Made by a program: the position numbers and the translations under genes
The notes under the pieces: model-generated
Told to the model about the DNA's origin: nothing
What the model saw: the letters and a program-made list of their open reading frames with translations, nothing else
The model's database searches: none
In this document: positions 10,503 to 18,522 of the stretch, piece after piece
Layout: each line of letters starts with the position of its first letter
How positions within the stretch are numbered: the stretch's first letter is position 1
Source of the DNA: JBBPZA01 sp963728925
Lineage (GTDB): Bacteria; Actinomycetota; Thermoleophilia; Solirubrobacterales; Solirubrobacteraceae
DNA: 64,000 nt
Direction of reading: 5' to 3'
Assembly (NCBI GenBank): GCA_963728925.1
Contig: CAVSMB010000006.1
Span: 186,001-250,000, forward strand

Positions 10503-10738
10503 GCCCCCCGCCGAAGGCCGGCGCCGGCTCGTCGATCTCGGCAAGGCGCCGCTCGGTATCTCGGCGCTGTGGAGCGGCGGCGAGGACGGGGCCAGTCGCG
10601 TCGAGCTTCTACCACGACGGCAGCGCGTGGGCGGCCAAGCGGCTCGCCGCCGAACGGTGGCTTGTTGACGGCGGCCGACGTCGCCGACCTGTGATCAAGA
10701 CAGCGCAAGCAGCAGCGGCTGCGGAGCCGCGCGCGTAG

Positions 10739-11002
10739 GGGCGTGCACCCGACAACCCGGTCGTCGACCTGCACGCCAAGCGTCCGACAGCGCAGACGCT
10801 CCGGCTCGCCGTTCCAGGGGGCCTATTTCACTGGGTCACGCAGACCGACGACGGGATCCAGGTCACCGACGTGTGGCAGAACCGCGAGCAGTTCGAGCGG
10901 TTCGCTCAGGAGCAGATCGGCCCCCACACGGCCGAGGTCGGGATCCCGAGCCCGCCCGAGATCTCATTCCACGAGGTTCACAACTACTTGACCGCCGGGT
11001 AG
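10739..11002 (+). pseudogene. Antibiotic-biosynthesis-monooxygenase-like fragment
   Basis: The frame is open from just after a TAG at 10736-10738 to TAG 11002. The readable part (GGLFHWVTQTDDGIQVTDVW, NREQFERFAQEQIGPHTAEV, EVHNYL) has the alternating strand/helix pattern of ABM-fold proteins. The normal N-terminal strand is missing and no start codon fits, so the gene is 5'-truncated or frameshifted upstream. Substrate unknown. Confidence 0.45.
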
Positions 11003-11052
11003 CTTGGATCCTGGGCGCGTCTGGTTGGCATCCGGGAAGAAAGGAACGAGCC

Positions 11053-11328
11053 ATGGCAGAGACCCAGGGCAAGAGCGAGGGCAACCTCGAGCAGCTGGTC
11101 GACCACGTCCGCGAGCTTAACGAGCGGATCATCGATTCCTCGAAACAGGCGGGTGAGGTGACGCTCAGCGCCTACGCGAAGCTGCTCGAGAACATCGCCG
11201 AGCTCCAGGGGAACCTCGACAAGGCCAGCCCGGTCGACTGGCTCACGACGTTCGCCGCCGCCCAGGTGAACTTCACGCGGGACCTGGCCGAGGCGTACAC
11301 CGCCGCGGCTCGCAAGCTGGTCAAGTAG
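11053..11328 (+). CDS. Phasin-like helical protein
   Basis: 91 residues from ATG 11053, chosen because AAAGGA lies 7 nt upstream. The protein is almost all amphipathic helix (ELNERIIDSSKQAGEVTLSA, then TTFAAAQVNFTRDLAEAYTA) without Cys or a membrane segment, and ends in the basic ARKLVK. This resembles the phasin family, which coats polyhydroxyalkanoate granules, or actinobacterial relatives of unknown role. It is monocistronic, with a strong hairpin right after the stop. Confidence is high that it is a gene, moderate for the family. Confidence 0.65.
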   Translation: MAETQGKSEGNLEQLVDHVRELNERIIDSSKQAGEVTLSAYAKLLENIAELQGNLDKASPVDWLTTFAAAQVNFTRDLAEAYTAAARKLVK

Positions 11329-11335
11329 GCCGAGC

Positions 11336-11367
11336 GGACGGCGCGGCGCGCGAGCGCCGCGCCGTCC
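11336..11367 (+). terminator. 13-bp perfect hairpin after the phasin-like gene
   Basis: GGACGGCGCGGCG, a six-base loop CGCGAG, and CGCCGCGCCGTCC form a perfect 13-bp GC stem starting 8 nt after the stop codon. There is no T tract, as is common for terminators in very GC-rich actinobacteria. Confidence 0.6.
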
Positions 11368-11563
11368 ACCCAAGCGGCACAACGCTCCACAGACGGCCAC
11401 CGTCGACCGCGCGCACGAGAGCCACAAGCGCGAGCGCGTCCACTCGTTGAGCGAGCCGACGCACCCGAACAGCTCGCTCCCGCGCTCCATAAGCACCACG
11501 CGTGGTTGTGCCGCGAAGCCGCTCCCAGCGCAGGATCGCGCGTCCTGGTTGACCTAACATCCG

Positions 11564-11944
11564 TTATCGAGCGCGGTGGCGCAGCGGCTTCGCGTCCGTC
11601 CTCGCGCCGGGCAGGACGGTTAGTCGGTGCGCGCGATGAAGAGGCTGCAGGGTGCGTGGTCGGGATGACGAGTTCGACCACGCCGCCGGTGTCCTGCTGG
11701 TGTTGGGTGTCGCCGACGCCCTCGCGCCGCGCGCGATACGGCAAGCGGTGCAGCAGCGCGCGGCCCAGGCCGCGCCGCTGCCAGTCGTCGGCGACGGTGA
11801 CCGCAACCTCGGCGAGCAGCGGACTATCTCATCGCTCAGGTCGCCCCGTATCCCGGAAGACCGGTCCTGCGGCTCTTCGTCTTCCTGCCGGAGAACCGGG
11901 CGTCGACCGCTGCCGCCTTCCATGCAACGGGGAAGCCGACGCTC
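11564..11944. repeat. 381-bp direct repeat, copy A
   Basis: Nearly identical to 18447-18827 in the same orientation, from TTATCGAGCG to GAAGCCGACGCTC, with one substitution near the start (cgcgtccg versus cgcttccg) and a pair of compensating 1-base indels near the end. The two copies are 6883 bp apart and flank the IS1595, propeller and IS630 segment. Confidence 0.93.
11567..11828 (-). pseudogene. GNAT acetyltransferase remnant (in repeat copy A)
   Basis: After a TGA at 11829-11831 the minus strand reads LLAEVAVTVADDWQRRGLGR ALL, the acetyl-CoA binding motif A of GNAT enzymes (Q/R-x-x-G-x-G/A). It then jumps to GVVELVIPTT, a late beta strand, so the middle of the domain is deleted. Neither copy can encode a complete enzyme. 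The same remnant is in repeat copy B. Confidence 0.6.
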
Positions 11945-12098
11945 GCCCTCGTCGTGCGAAACCCGGGGTAAGGACGCACGACGAGGAGCGGTAGCCGGGC
12001 CGTACCTAGAGGAAGAGGCGTTCCGCGTTGGAGTGGACGTCGGGGTCCTTCGCGCGCGCGTGCGCGTGCGGAAGCTTCCTGCCCGCGGGGATGCCACG

Positions 12099-12306
12099 AT
12101 GCCTGGCGTGGGCTCGAAGCGTGAGCGCCAGGCCGATCGAGCGCTGGTGGCCGCCTACCACGAGGCGCGCCTCGGCGAGCTCGTCGAGCGCGTCGCCGCG
12201 GCCGTCGATCGCTTCCGCGCCGGTGAGCTCGACGCCTTCGCCGTCGACGACGTCATCCATCAGTCCCACGGCACCAAGCCGAATGAAGCCGGACCGCTCC
12301 ACATAA
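12099..12306 (+). pseudogene. Small conserved actinobacterial protein, cut short beside IS1595
   Basis: From ATG 12099 the frame reads ADRALVAAYHEARLGELVER followed by FRAGELDAFAVDDVIHQ, a pattern common in short actinobacterial proteins of unknown function that usually end in RAARELWKFC-like text. Here the expected ending is replaced by unrelated residues and the IS1595 element begins 6 bp after the preceding sequence. The product is therefore truncated or extended abnormally. Confidence 0.45.
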
Positions 12307-12312
12307 AGGGCG

Positions 12313-13417
12313 TAGTGGGGTATCCATCTAACCGGAGTAGGATGGGGTGGTGCCCCCGGGTCCTCGCGCTGGCGCCCAGTATCCGCGGTCGATCGGCGAG
12401 TTCCAGGCGTGGTTCTCGACGGATGCGGATTGTCTGGACTACCTGGAGTGGCTGCGATGGCCGGGAGGGTTCGGGTGCCCGGGCTGTGGTCATGCCGGCG
12501 GCTGGCAGTTGGGCGACGGCCGGTTTGAGTGCGCGGCCTGTGCGAGGCGTACGTCGCCCACGGCGGGCACGATCTTCGACCGCACGCGCACGCCGCTGAC
12601 GGTGTGGTTCACCGCCTGCTGGCTGTTCGCGACGCAGAAGGACGGGATCTCGGCGCTGAGCCTCCAGCGGTCGCTGGAGATCGGCTCGTACCAGACCGCG
12701 TGGGCGATGCTGCACCGGCTGCGCTCGGTGCTCGTGCGCCCGGGCCGCGAGCGGCTTGGGGGCAAGGTCGAGATGGACGAGACCTATATCGGAGGTGATG
12801 AGCTGGGCCGGCGCGGCCGCCCGGGGGCGCAGAGCAAGAAAGCGCTCGTAGGCGTCGCCGTGGAGCGGATCGAGCCACAGGGCTTTGGCCGCTGTCGGAT
12901 GGCCCCGCTCGCCGACGCGTCGGCCGACTCGCTGCGTGCGTTCCTCGCAGACAACGTGCAGGAGGGCGCGACCGTGATCACCGACGGTTGGGGGCCCTAT
13001 GTGCCGGCGACCAAGGACCTCTACATCCACGACCGGATTCCCGGCGCTGCGGGGCCGCAGGCGCCCAAGCTGCTCCCCGGCGTGCACAAGGTCTCCTCAC
13101 TGGCCAAACGATGGTTGCTAGGCACCCACCAGGGGTCAGTCGACCACGCCCACCTGCCCAACTACCTCAACGAGTTCGTGTTCCGCTTCAACCGCCGCCG
13201 ATCGCGGAGCCGCGGGCTCGTCTTCTACCGCGTGCTCGAGCTCGCTGCCGCCCACGACCCGCTGCGCTACCGAGACCTGATCGTCAACCCTCGGCCCAGC
13301 GCCACAGCGCGCCCGCCGCCGAGAACCCGCGGGCACCCAGCCAGCCTGGAGCGCTCCCCCGCGGGCCGGCCCTGGAGAGCCTCCGACCCGCACTCCGGTT
13401 AGATGGATACCCCGCTA
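12313..13417 (+). mobile_element. IS1595-family insertion sequence, 1105 bp, with 6-bp target duplication
   Basis: Terminal inverted repeats are TAG(T/C)GGGGTATCCATCTAA CCGG at both ends (12313-12335 and 13395-13417, one mismatch). The flanking AGGGCG is present at 12307-12312 and again at 13418-13423, a probable target duplication. The transposase gene is intact, so the element could be active. Confidence 0.85.
12347..13402 (+). CDS. IS1595-family transposase
   Basis: 351 residues from GTG 12347. An N-terminal zinc ribbon (FGCPGCGH and FECAACARR, residues 40-65) is followed by a helical region and the catalytic core with EMDETYIGG, VITDGWGPY and LPNYLNEFVFRFNRRRSRS, the ISXO2-like DDE(H/N) motifs of the family. 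The length is normal and there is no frameshift. The stop codon TAG at 13400-13402 lies inside the right inverted repeat. A start at a later codon is possible because no strong ribosome site is visible. Confidence 0.9.
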   Translation: MVPPGPRAGAQYPRSIGEFQAWFSTDADCLDYLEWLRWPGGFGCPGCGHAGGWQLGDGRFECAACARRTSPTAGTIFDRTRTPLTVWFTACWLFATQKDGISALSLQRSLEIGSYQTAWAMLHRLRSVLVRPGRERLGGKVEMDETYIGGDELGRRGRPGAQSKKALVGVAVERIEPQGFGRCRMAPLADASADSLRAFLADNVQEGATVITDGWGPYVPATKDLYIHDRIPGAAGPQAPKLLPGVHKVSSLAKRWLLGTHQGSVDHAHLPNYLNEFVFRFNRRRSRSRGLVFYRVLELAAAHDPLRYRDLIVNPRPSATARPPPRTRGHPASLERSPAGRPWRASDPHSG

Positions 13418-13670
13418 AGGGCGTTTCCCCCGGTACCCCGACTCCGGGGCCGCATGGCGCCGCGGCGCCCGGCGCGGGAAACGGCGCGCAAACCAGGGCG
13501 CCAAGCGCTCGAACGTCCCGATCAGTGTCCCACGACGCCGACTCGGCGGGGACGCGACGATCGATCGAGCCCCTCAGCAGCAATGGCGCACACGCACGCC
13601 TGGCTGGCCCTGTTGTACCCCGATCTCGCCTCGTGAGGCGGGACCCCCGCGTCGCGGGCCTCGTGGCTTC

Positions 13671-14948
13671 TCAGAGGCGTGGGTCGTCCTCGTCGCTCAC
13701 GACGACGTCCCGTGCGCGCCAGCCAGCGGCTGTGAGTTGTCGGGCCAGGGCAGCATCACGACGCTCCTCTGCCTCGCGGGGAGGAGCATCACGACGCTCC
13801 TCTGCCTCGCGGGGAGGAGCATCACGACGCTCCTCTGCCTTGCGGAGAGCGGTTTCGGCGTTGACGCGCTCAGTCGCCGCCTCGAGTCTGTCGGCCTCCA
13901 GGTGGTCGGGCAGCTGGACCGCAAAGCCAAGCACCCGCCTGATGGCGTCCAGGATCCTGTCGAGCTTCCAAACGGCGGCCCCGACGCTCCCGATCACGCC
14001 GGGCGGCAGCAGCAGCACCATGTCCAGGCTGCCCAGAGTCAGCGCACGGACGTGCACCTCGTGTGCGCCCGGTGTGCTCAGCGCGCTCAACGTGCCGTCC
14101 ACCCGCCAGCTGCGCAAACTCCCGCGGTAGCCGCCGCCGCCGACGACGATCAGCGGCGCGCAGTCATACTCGAACACCACCAGCGCCGTGATCTCGCCGA
14201 CGTTGGTGTCGTCGACGCGCAGCGGCCCCGGGGTGCCGTCTACCCGCCAGCTGCGCAACCTCCCGCGGTAGCCGCCGCCGCCGACGACGATCAGCGGCGC
14301 GCCGTCGTACTCGAACACCACCAGCGCCCTGATCGTGCCGACTTCGGTGTCGTCGACGCTCAGCGGCCCCGGGGTGCGGTCCATCCGCCAGCTGCGCAAC
14401 CTCCCGCCGTGGCCGCCGCCGACGGTCAGCGGCGCGCCGTCGTACTCGAACACCGCCAGCGCCCTGAACTCGCCGACGTCGGTGTTGCCGACGCTCAGCG
14501 GCCCCGGGGTGCCGTCCATCCGCCAGCTGCGCAACCTCCCGCCGTGGCCGCCGCCGACGATCAGCGGCGCGCCGTCGTACTCGAACACCACCAGCGCGCT
14601 GATCCCGCCGACGTTGGTGTCGTCGACGCGCAGCGGCCCCGGGGTGCCGTCCATCCGCCAGCTGCGCAATCTCCCGCCGTAGCGGTAGCTGCAGCCGACG
14701 ATCAGCGGCGCGCCGTCGTACTCGAACACCGCCACCATGCTGATCCCGCCGACGTTGGTGTCGTCGATGTCCAGCGGCCCGGTCTCGCCCGGGTGGTCGG
14801 TGACGATCGCTGTGAGAACGTCGAGCGCGATCGCGATGTCAGCGACCGACGCAGGGCCTGGGCGTGTGCGCTCCAGCTCCACGCCGAGCGCAAGGCGCGG
14901 CTCACGATAGGTGCCTACGCCCGTGGCCGTCGCCATCCATGTGAACAC
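13671..14948 (-). CDS. Beta-propeller-like repeat protein with C-terminal coiled coil
   Basis: Up to 425 residues (GTG 14948; ATG 14936 is an alternative, and neither has a clear ribosome site). After a 60-residue N-terminal region come about six repeats of 45-47 residues, each like ALVVFEYDGAPLIVGGG then GRLRSWRMDGTPGPLSVDD: the strand-turn-strand pattern of WD40-like propeller blades. Then follow a conserved-looking domain (RALTLGSLDMVLLLPPG) and a charged helix with three copies of EERRDAPPREA-type repeats. The DNA of the blades is also almost identical. No signal peptide. Similar proteins in actinobacteria are poorly characterised; a scaffold or sensor role is plausible only by analogy. 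Confidence 0.7.
   Translation of the reverse strand: MFTWMATATGVGTYREPRLALGVELERTRPGPASVADIAIALDVLTAIVTDHPGETGPLDIDDTNVGGISMVAVFEYDGAPLIVGCSYRYGGRLRSWRMDGTPGPLRVDDTNVGGISALVVFEYDGAPLIVGGGHGGRLRSWRMDGTPGPLSVGNTDVGEFRALAVFEYDGAPLTVGGGHGGRLRSWRMDRTPGPLSVDDTEVGTIRALVVFEYDGAPLIVVGGGGYRGRLRSWRVDGTPGPLRVDDTNVGEITALVVFEYDCAPLIVVGGGGYRGSLRSWRVDGTLSALSTPGAHEVHVRALTLGSLDMVLLLPPGVIGSVGAAVWKLDRILDAIRRVLGFAVQLPDHLEADRLEAATERVNAETALRKAEERRDAPPREAEERRDAPPREAEERRDAALARQLTAAGWRARDVVVSDEDDPRL
13753..13851. repeat. 33-bp tandem repeat, three copies, in the coiled-coil region
   Basis: Units begin at 13753, 13786 and 13819 (GCATCACGACGCTCCTCTGC...). They encode an 11-residue repeat, about three heptad-like turns, so copy-number change alters the coiled-coil length without a frameshift. 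Confidence 0.85.
14100..14785. repeat. 135-142-bp tandem repeats encoding propeller blades
   Basis: CAGCGGCCCCGGGGTGC recurs at about 14220, 14361, 14496 and 14631, with a variant near 14772, so units are spaced 135-142 bp apart. Spacing differences are multiples of about 3 bp in Gly-rich turns. High identity indicates recent duplication or gene conversion between blades. Confidence 0.85.
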
Positions 14949-15661
14949 TAAGCGCGCGACCTAGCGCGCGACCGCGTGCGTCGCGCCCGGCCCTGTTTTG
15001 TGTCGCGCTGGCGACTTCGCCCGCCCTGAAGGCGTGAACCTCCGCTCTATCTCAAAATCTGCCAATTTGCAGGTAGTGTCCTGAGTCTTTAGTTTGTTGG
15101 TGGTTTGTGGTAGTTTTCGTGGATGAGTTCACGGGGACCGAAGGCGGTTGTAGTCGAACTGTCGGAGTCTGAGCGCGAGCAGCTCGAGCGGTGGTCGCGG
15201 CGGCGCAGGACCGCGAGTGGGTTGGCGACGCGCAGCCGGATCGTGTTGGCGGCGGGCGCGGGTGAGAGCAACGCGCGGATCGCGCAGCGCCTGGGGGTGA
15301 GCCGGCCGACGGTGACCAAGTGGCGGGCGCGGTTTGCCGAGCATCGGCTGGACGGGCTGGTCGACGAGCCGCGGCCGGGGCGACCGCGGACGGTCGACGA
15401 CGCCAAGGTCGAGGAGGTCATCGTGCGGGCGCTTGAGTCGCCGCCGCCGGATGGCGGCACGCACTGGTCGACGCGTCAGATGGCGGGCGTGGCCGGCGTG
15501 TCGCAGGCGACGGTCTCGCGGGTATGGCGGGCGTTCGGGCTGCAGCCGCACCGCGTCGAGCACTGGAAGCTGTCCAAGGACCCGCTGTTCGTCGAGAAGG
15601 TCAGAGACATCGTCGGCCTGTACCTGGACCCGCCGGAGCGCGCGCTGGTGCTGTGCGTGGA

Positions 15662-15688
15662 CGAGAAGACACCAACGCAGTAGGTAAC
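15662..15688. other. Left attachment site (core plus inverted repeat)
   Basis: Core CGAGAAG at 15662-15668, a 5-bp spacer, then the 15-bp left inverted repeat. Upstream is the IS630 coding sequence up to GTGGA. Confidence 0.75.
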
Positions 15689-15760
15689 TTCGAGTTCGAG
15701 GCGCTGGTTGGGCGTCCGGTGGGGAGGAGTCTGCCGTGACGCGTTGTATCTGTGGGGCTG

Positions 15761-16108
15761 ATGGCGTTGCGTCGTGCTCATGCCGACGAGTACGCGGTTC
15801 GGGTGAACCGCGCGGTCGTGTTGTTGGTCGAGCTCTCGCCGGCGGACGCGGTTCGTGTGTTGCGGTCGGAGTACGGTCTGTCCGAGCGCCAGGGCCGTCG
15901 GTACGTGAACGAGGCGTTGGCGCGGCCGGATGGTGTGGTGGTGCCGGAGCGCTCGGTGGTGTTCACGGTGAGGTTGGCGCCGTCATTGATCGCTGGTCTG
16001 CGCGAGCGCGCGCTGGCGAGTGGTGTGTCGTTGAGCGCGGCGACGGCTGCGGCGGTGGCCGGGTACCTCGAGCAGGCCGGCGAGCGGCCCGGTGGCCAGG
16101 CGCGTTGA
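15761..16108 (+). CDS. Small DNA-binding-like protein of the serine-recombinase element
   Basis: 115 residues from ATG 15761 (GTG 15752 also possible). The N-terminal half has a helical pattern with LSPADAVRVLRSEYGLSERQ, like a helix-turn-helix. The C-terminal half (VVFTVRLAPSLIAGLRERAL) has the strand-helix-helix pattern of ribbon-helix-helix proteins. It lies directly in front of the recombinase, so it may be a recombination directionality factor or a repressor. No named family assigned. Confidence 0.55.
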   Translation: MALRRAHADEYAVRVNRAVVLLVELSPADAVRVLRSEYGLSERQGRRYVNEALARPDGVVVPERSVVFTVRLAPSLIAGLRERALASGVSLSAATAAAVAGYLEQAGERPGGQAR

Positions 16109-16352
16109 GATCGAGTTCGTCGGTGACCGGCTCGCCGACGCGCGGCTGGCGCAGGCGTATGTGATCTTGGCGCCCGAGCGGCGCCGTGTGACGGGCAACG
16201 AGCGGAGGGATGATGAGCGAGAGCAGCAGCGGCGGCATGGTCGGGCGGTCGACGGGGCGGTCGCGCCGGGTGGCTGCGATCTACGCGCGGGTGTCCTCGG
16301 ATCGTCAGCGTCGCGAGCAGACGATTCAGAGCCAGACCGTCGCGCTGCGTGA
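16092..16352 (+). CDS. Possible small ORF overlapping both neighbours
   Basis: GTG 16092 overlaps the end of the preceding gene. The first 35 residues (ARRVEIEFVGDRLADARLAQ AYVI) look like a folded peptide, but the rest overlaps the recombinase start by about 140 bp and has shadow-like composition. It may end early through frameshift, or not be expressed. Confidence 0.3.
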   Translation: MARRVEIEFVGDRLADARLAQAYVILAPERRRVTGNERRDDEREQQRRHGRAVDGAVAPGGCDLRAGVLGSSASRADDSEPDRRAA

Positions 16353-18522
16353 GCTTGCTGCCGCGCGCGGGCTGCTGGTCACCGACGATCTGGTGTTCGA
16401 GGACGAGGGCGTCTCGGGCGCGGTGTTGCGCCGCCCGGAGCTTGAGCGATTGCGCGATCTGGCCGTCGAGGGCCGCTTCGAGGTGCTCCTGTGTCATGCG
16501 CCGGACCGGCTCGCGCGCCGGTACGCCTACCAGGTGCTGCTGCTCGAAGAGTTCCAGCGCGCCGGCGTCGAGGTGATCTTCGCGAAGGAGCCCGAGCGCT
16601 CCGGCACCCCTGAGGATGAGCTGCTGCGCCAGTTCCAGGGAATGATCGCCGAGTACGAGCGGGCGCAGATCGCGGAGCGCTGTCGTCGCGGGAAGCTGCA
16701 TCGCGCTCGGGCCGGCGCGGTGTCGGTCATGGCTCGCGCGCCGTATGGCTACCGCTATGTGAAGCGCTCCGAGCACGCGGACGCGTTCTTCGAGATCGAC
16801 GAGACCGAGGCGCCGGTCGTACGCGAGATCTTCCGTCGCTACCTCGAGGACGGCGAGTCGATCGCGAAGATCGCGCGCTGGCTCTCGCAGCAGGGCGTGT
16901 CGACCAGAACCGGCGGGACGGGCTGGAACAACGCCACCATCTGGGGGATGCTCCGCAATCCCGCGTATGCCGGGCAGGCTGCCTACGGCAAGACGCACGC
17001 GACCGGCGCGCCCGTCCGCGCCACGCGTCAATCGCGCCTGCGGCGACAGCGCTCCGCCCGGACCTCGCGCGAGCATGCGGCGCCCGAGCAGTGGAAGCCG
17101 ATCGCGGTACCGGCGCTCGTGACCGCCGAGCAGTTCGAACTGGTTCAACAGCGACTGGAGCGCAACCGGATCATCTCGCCGCGCAACACCAAGCGCCCGT
17201 CGCTGCTGCAGGGGATCCTCGTCTGTCGCCACTGCGGCTACGCGTACTACCGCTGCTCGACGCGCAGCAAGAACGGGAAGCTGCGCGAGTACTACCGCTG
17301 CTCGGGCACCGACGGCCACCGCCGCCCCGAAGGGCGCGTCTGCGAGAACCGACCGGTCCGCCTCGCAGAGGTCGACGAGCTCGTCTGGAGCCGAGTGCTC
17401 GGGCTGCTCGAGGACCCGACACTGATCCAGACCGAGATCGATCGCCGGCTTCAAACGATGCGTGCGACGCACCCTGCTACCGGGCGTCGGGACGCGCTCG
17501 AGCGCGACCTCGCCCGCGCTCAGACCGCGCTGCGCCGGCTGCTGGACGGCTACCAGGAGCAGCTGATCACGCTCGAGGAACTCCGCGCTCGCACGTCCGA
17601 GCTGCGCAAACGCGAGGCCACCGTGCAGGCCCAACTGGACGCGCTCGACGCCGACCTGCACGACGCCGAGACCTACCTCAAGCTCACCGAAACGCTCGAA
17701 GGCTTCCGCGCGCGGCTCGCCGCCAACGCCGAGAGCCTGACCGTCGACCAACGCCAACAGATCATCCGGCTCGTCGTCCGCGAGGTGCTGATCGGCGAAG
17801 ACGACGTCACGATCCGCCACTCCATCCCGATCCCCACCGGCGACCAACCCCCCGGTTATCTACTGCGTTCAGGTAGTCGAGAAGTCCCAGATCCAGGCGC
17901 TGGATCGCACCCGGCCGATCCTGCCCGTGTTGCCGGGCGTGCCCGAGCGCCGCACGCACGACTACAAGCGCAACGGCACCTCGAGCCTGTTCGCCGCGCT
18001 CGACGCCGCCAGCGGCAAGGTGATCGGGTCGCTGCACGCCCGCCACCGCGCGATCGAGTTCAAGCGCTTCTTGCAGACGATCGACTCAGAGGTGCCCGCC
18101 GAGCTCGACGTCCACCTGGTCCTCGACAACTACGCCACCCACAAGACCCCGGCGATCCGCCGCTGGCTGGCCGCGCACCCCCGCTTCCATCTGCACTTCA
18201 CGCCGACCGGCGCGTCCTGGCTGAACCTCGTCGAGCGCTGGTTCGCCGAGCTCACCACGCGCAAGCTCAGGCGCGGCGCGCATCGCTCCGTGCGCGAGCT
18301 CAACGCCGACATCCGCGACTGGCTCGGGCACTGGAACGACAAACCCCGCCCCTACGTCTGGACCAAGACCGCCGACCAGATCCTCAACACACTCGCCGCA
18401 TACTGCCAACGAATTACTGCGTCAGGACACTAGCTTCACATAAGGATTATCGAGCGCGGTGGCGCAGCGGCTTCGCTTCCGTCCTCGCGCCGGGCAGGAC
18501 GGTTAGTCGGTGCGCGCGATGA
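16210..18522 (+). CDS. Large serine recombinase, C-terminus running into target DNA
   Basis: From ATG 16210 after a GGAGGG. The resolvase domain begins YARVSSDRQ with the catalytic Ser near residue 29, followed by DRLARR, then a recombinase domain (NPAYAG), a zinc ribbon (CRHCGYAYYRC and a later CENR), a long coiled coil (about 410-480) and IRLVVREVLIG. About residue 556 corresponds to the element end. Here the frame does not stop but continues 214 residues through IS630 DNA in a foreign frame and past the end of that IS. In the excised circle the same frame would instead pass the core and end after 23 residues at TGA 15737-15739. The natural protein is therefore about 580 residues. Confidence 0.88.
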   Translation: MMSESSSGGMVGRSTGRSRRVAAIYARVSSDRQRREQTIQSQTVALRELAAARGLLVTDDLVFEDEGVSGAVLRRPELERLRDLAVEGRFEVLLCHAPDRLARRYAYQVLLLEEFQRAGVEVIFAKEPERSGTPEDELLRQFQGMIAEYERAQIAERCRRGKLHRARAGAVSVMARAPYGYRYVKRSEHADAFFEIDETEAPVVREIFRRYLEDGESIAKIARWLSQQGVSTRTGGTGWNNATIWGMLRNPAYAGQAAYGKTHATGAPVRATRQSRLRRQRSARTSREHAAPEQWKPIAVPALVTAEQFELVQQRLERNRIISPRNTKRPSLLQGILVCRHCGYAYYRCSTRSKNGKLREYYRCSGTDGHRRPEGRVCENRPVRLAEVDELVWSRVLGLLEDPTLIQTEIDRRLQTMRATHPATGRRDALERDLARAQTALRRLLDGYQEQLITLEELRARTSELRKREATVQAQLDALDADLHDAETYLKLTETLEGFRARLAANAESLTVDQRQQIIRLVVREVLIGEDDVTIRHSIPIPTGDQPPGYLLRSGSREVPDPGAGSHPADPARVAGRARAPHARLQAQRHLEPVRRARRRQRQGDRVAARPPPRDRVQALLADDRLRGARRARRPPGPRQLRHPQDPGDPPLAGRAPPLPSALHADRRVLAEPRRALVRRAHHAQAQARRASLRARAQRRHPRLARALERQTPPLRLDQDRRPDPQHTRRILPTNYCVRTLASHKDYRARWRSGFASVLAPGRTVSRCAR
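17855..17884. other. Right attachment site (inverted repeat plus core)
   Basis: The 15-bp right inverted repeat, an 8-bp spacer, then the core CGAGAAG at 17878-17884, followed at once by the resumed IS630 coding sequence TCCCAG. Confidence 0.75.

Larger units (their letters stand above)
15669..17884 (+). mobile_element. 2216-bp serine-recombinase element inserted in the IS630 transposase gene
   Basis: The 7-bp core CGAGAAG occurs at both junctions (15662-15668 and 17878-17884) and once in the reconstructed target. Just inside are near-perfect inverted repeats, AACGCAGTAGGTAAC at 15674-15688 and GTTATCTACTGCGTT at 17855-17869 (one mismatch). It carries a small HTH/RHH-like gene, a possible overlapping small ORF and a large serine recombinase. 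It is compact, like minimal transposons moved by TnpX-type or IS607-like serine enzymes, though the recombinase is of the large type. Confidence 0.85.
15076..18430 (+). mobile_element. IS630-family element interrupted by a serine-recombinase element
   Basis: The ends are GTGTCCTGA at 15076-15084 and its complement TCAGGACAC at 18422-18430, each flanked by TA, the usual IS630/Tc1 target duplication (15074-15075 and 18431-18432). Without the 2216-bp insertion the element would be 1139 bp, typical for the family. Confidence 0.85.
15123..18433 (+). pseudogene. IS630-family transposase, split by insertion
   Basis: The N-terminal part (15123-15668) holds two helix-turn-helix regions (NARIAQRLGVSRPTVTKWR) and breaks at LCVDEK, right at the first catalytic Asp. 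The C-terminal part (17885-18433) resumes with SQIQALDR and contains HLVLDNYATHK and WLNLVERWFAELT, the other two catalytic positions. Joining the exons at the core gives an uninterrupted 364-residue protein. The TAG stop lies at the IS end. So the enzyme is inactive now but would be restored by precise excision of the inserted element. Confidence 0.88.

Noticed and set aside
13753..13851. CRISPR-like short tandem repeats
   Set aside because: Repeats are contiguous without spacers and encode a heptad-like peptide in a real gene.
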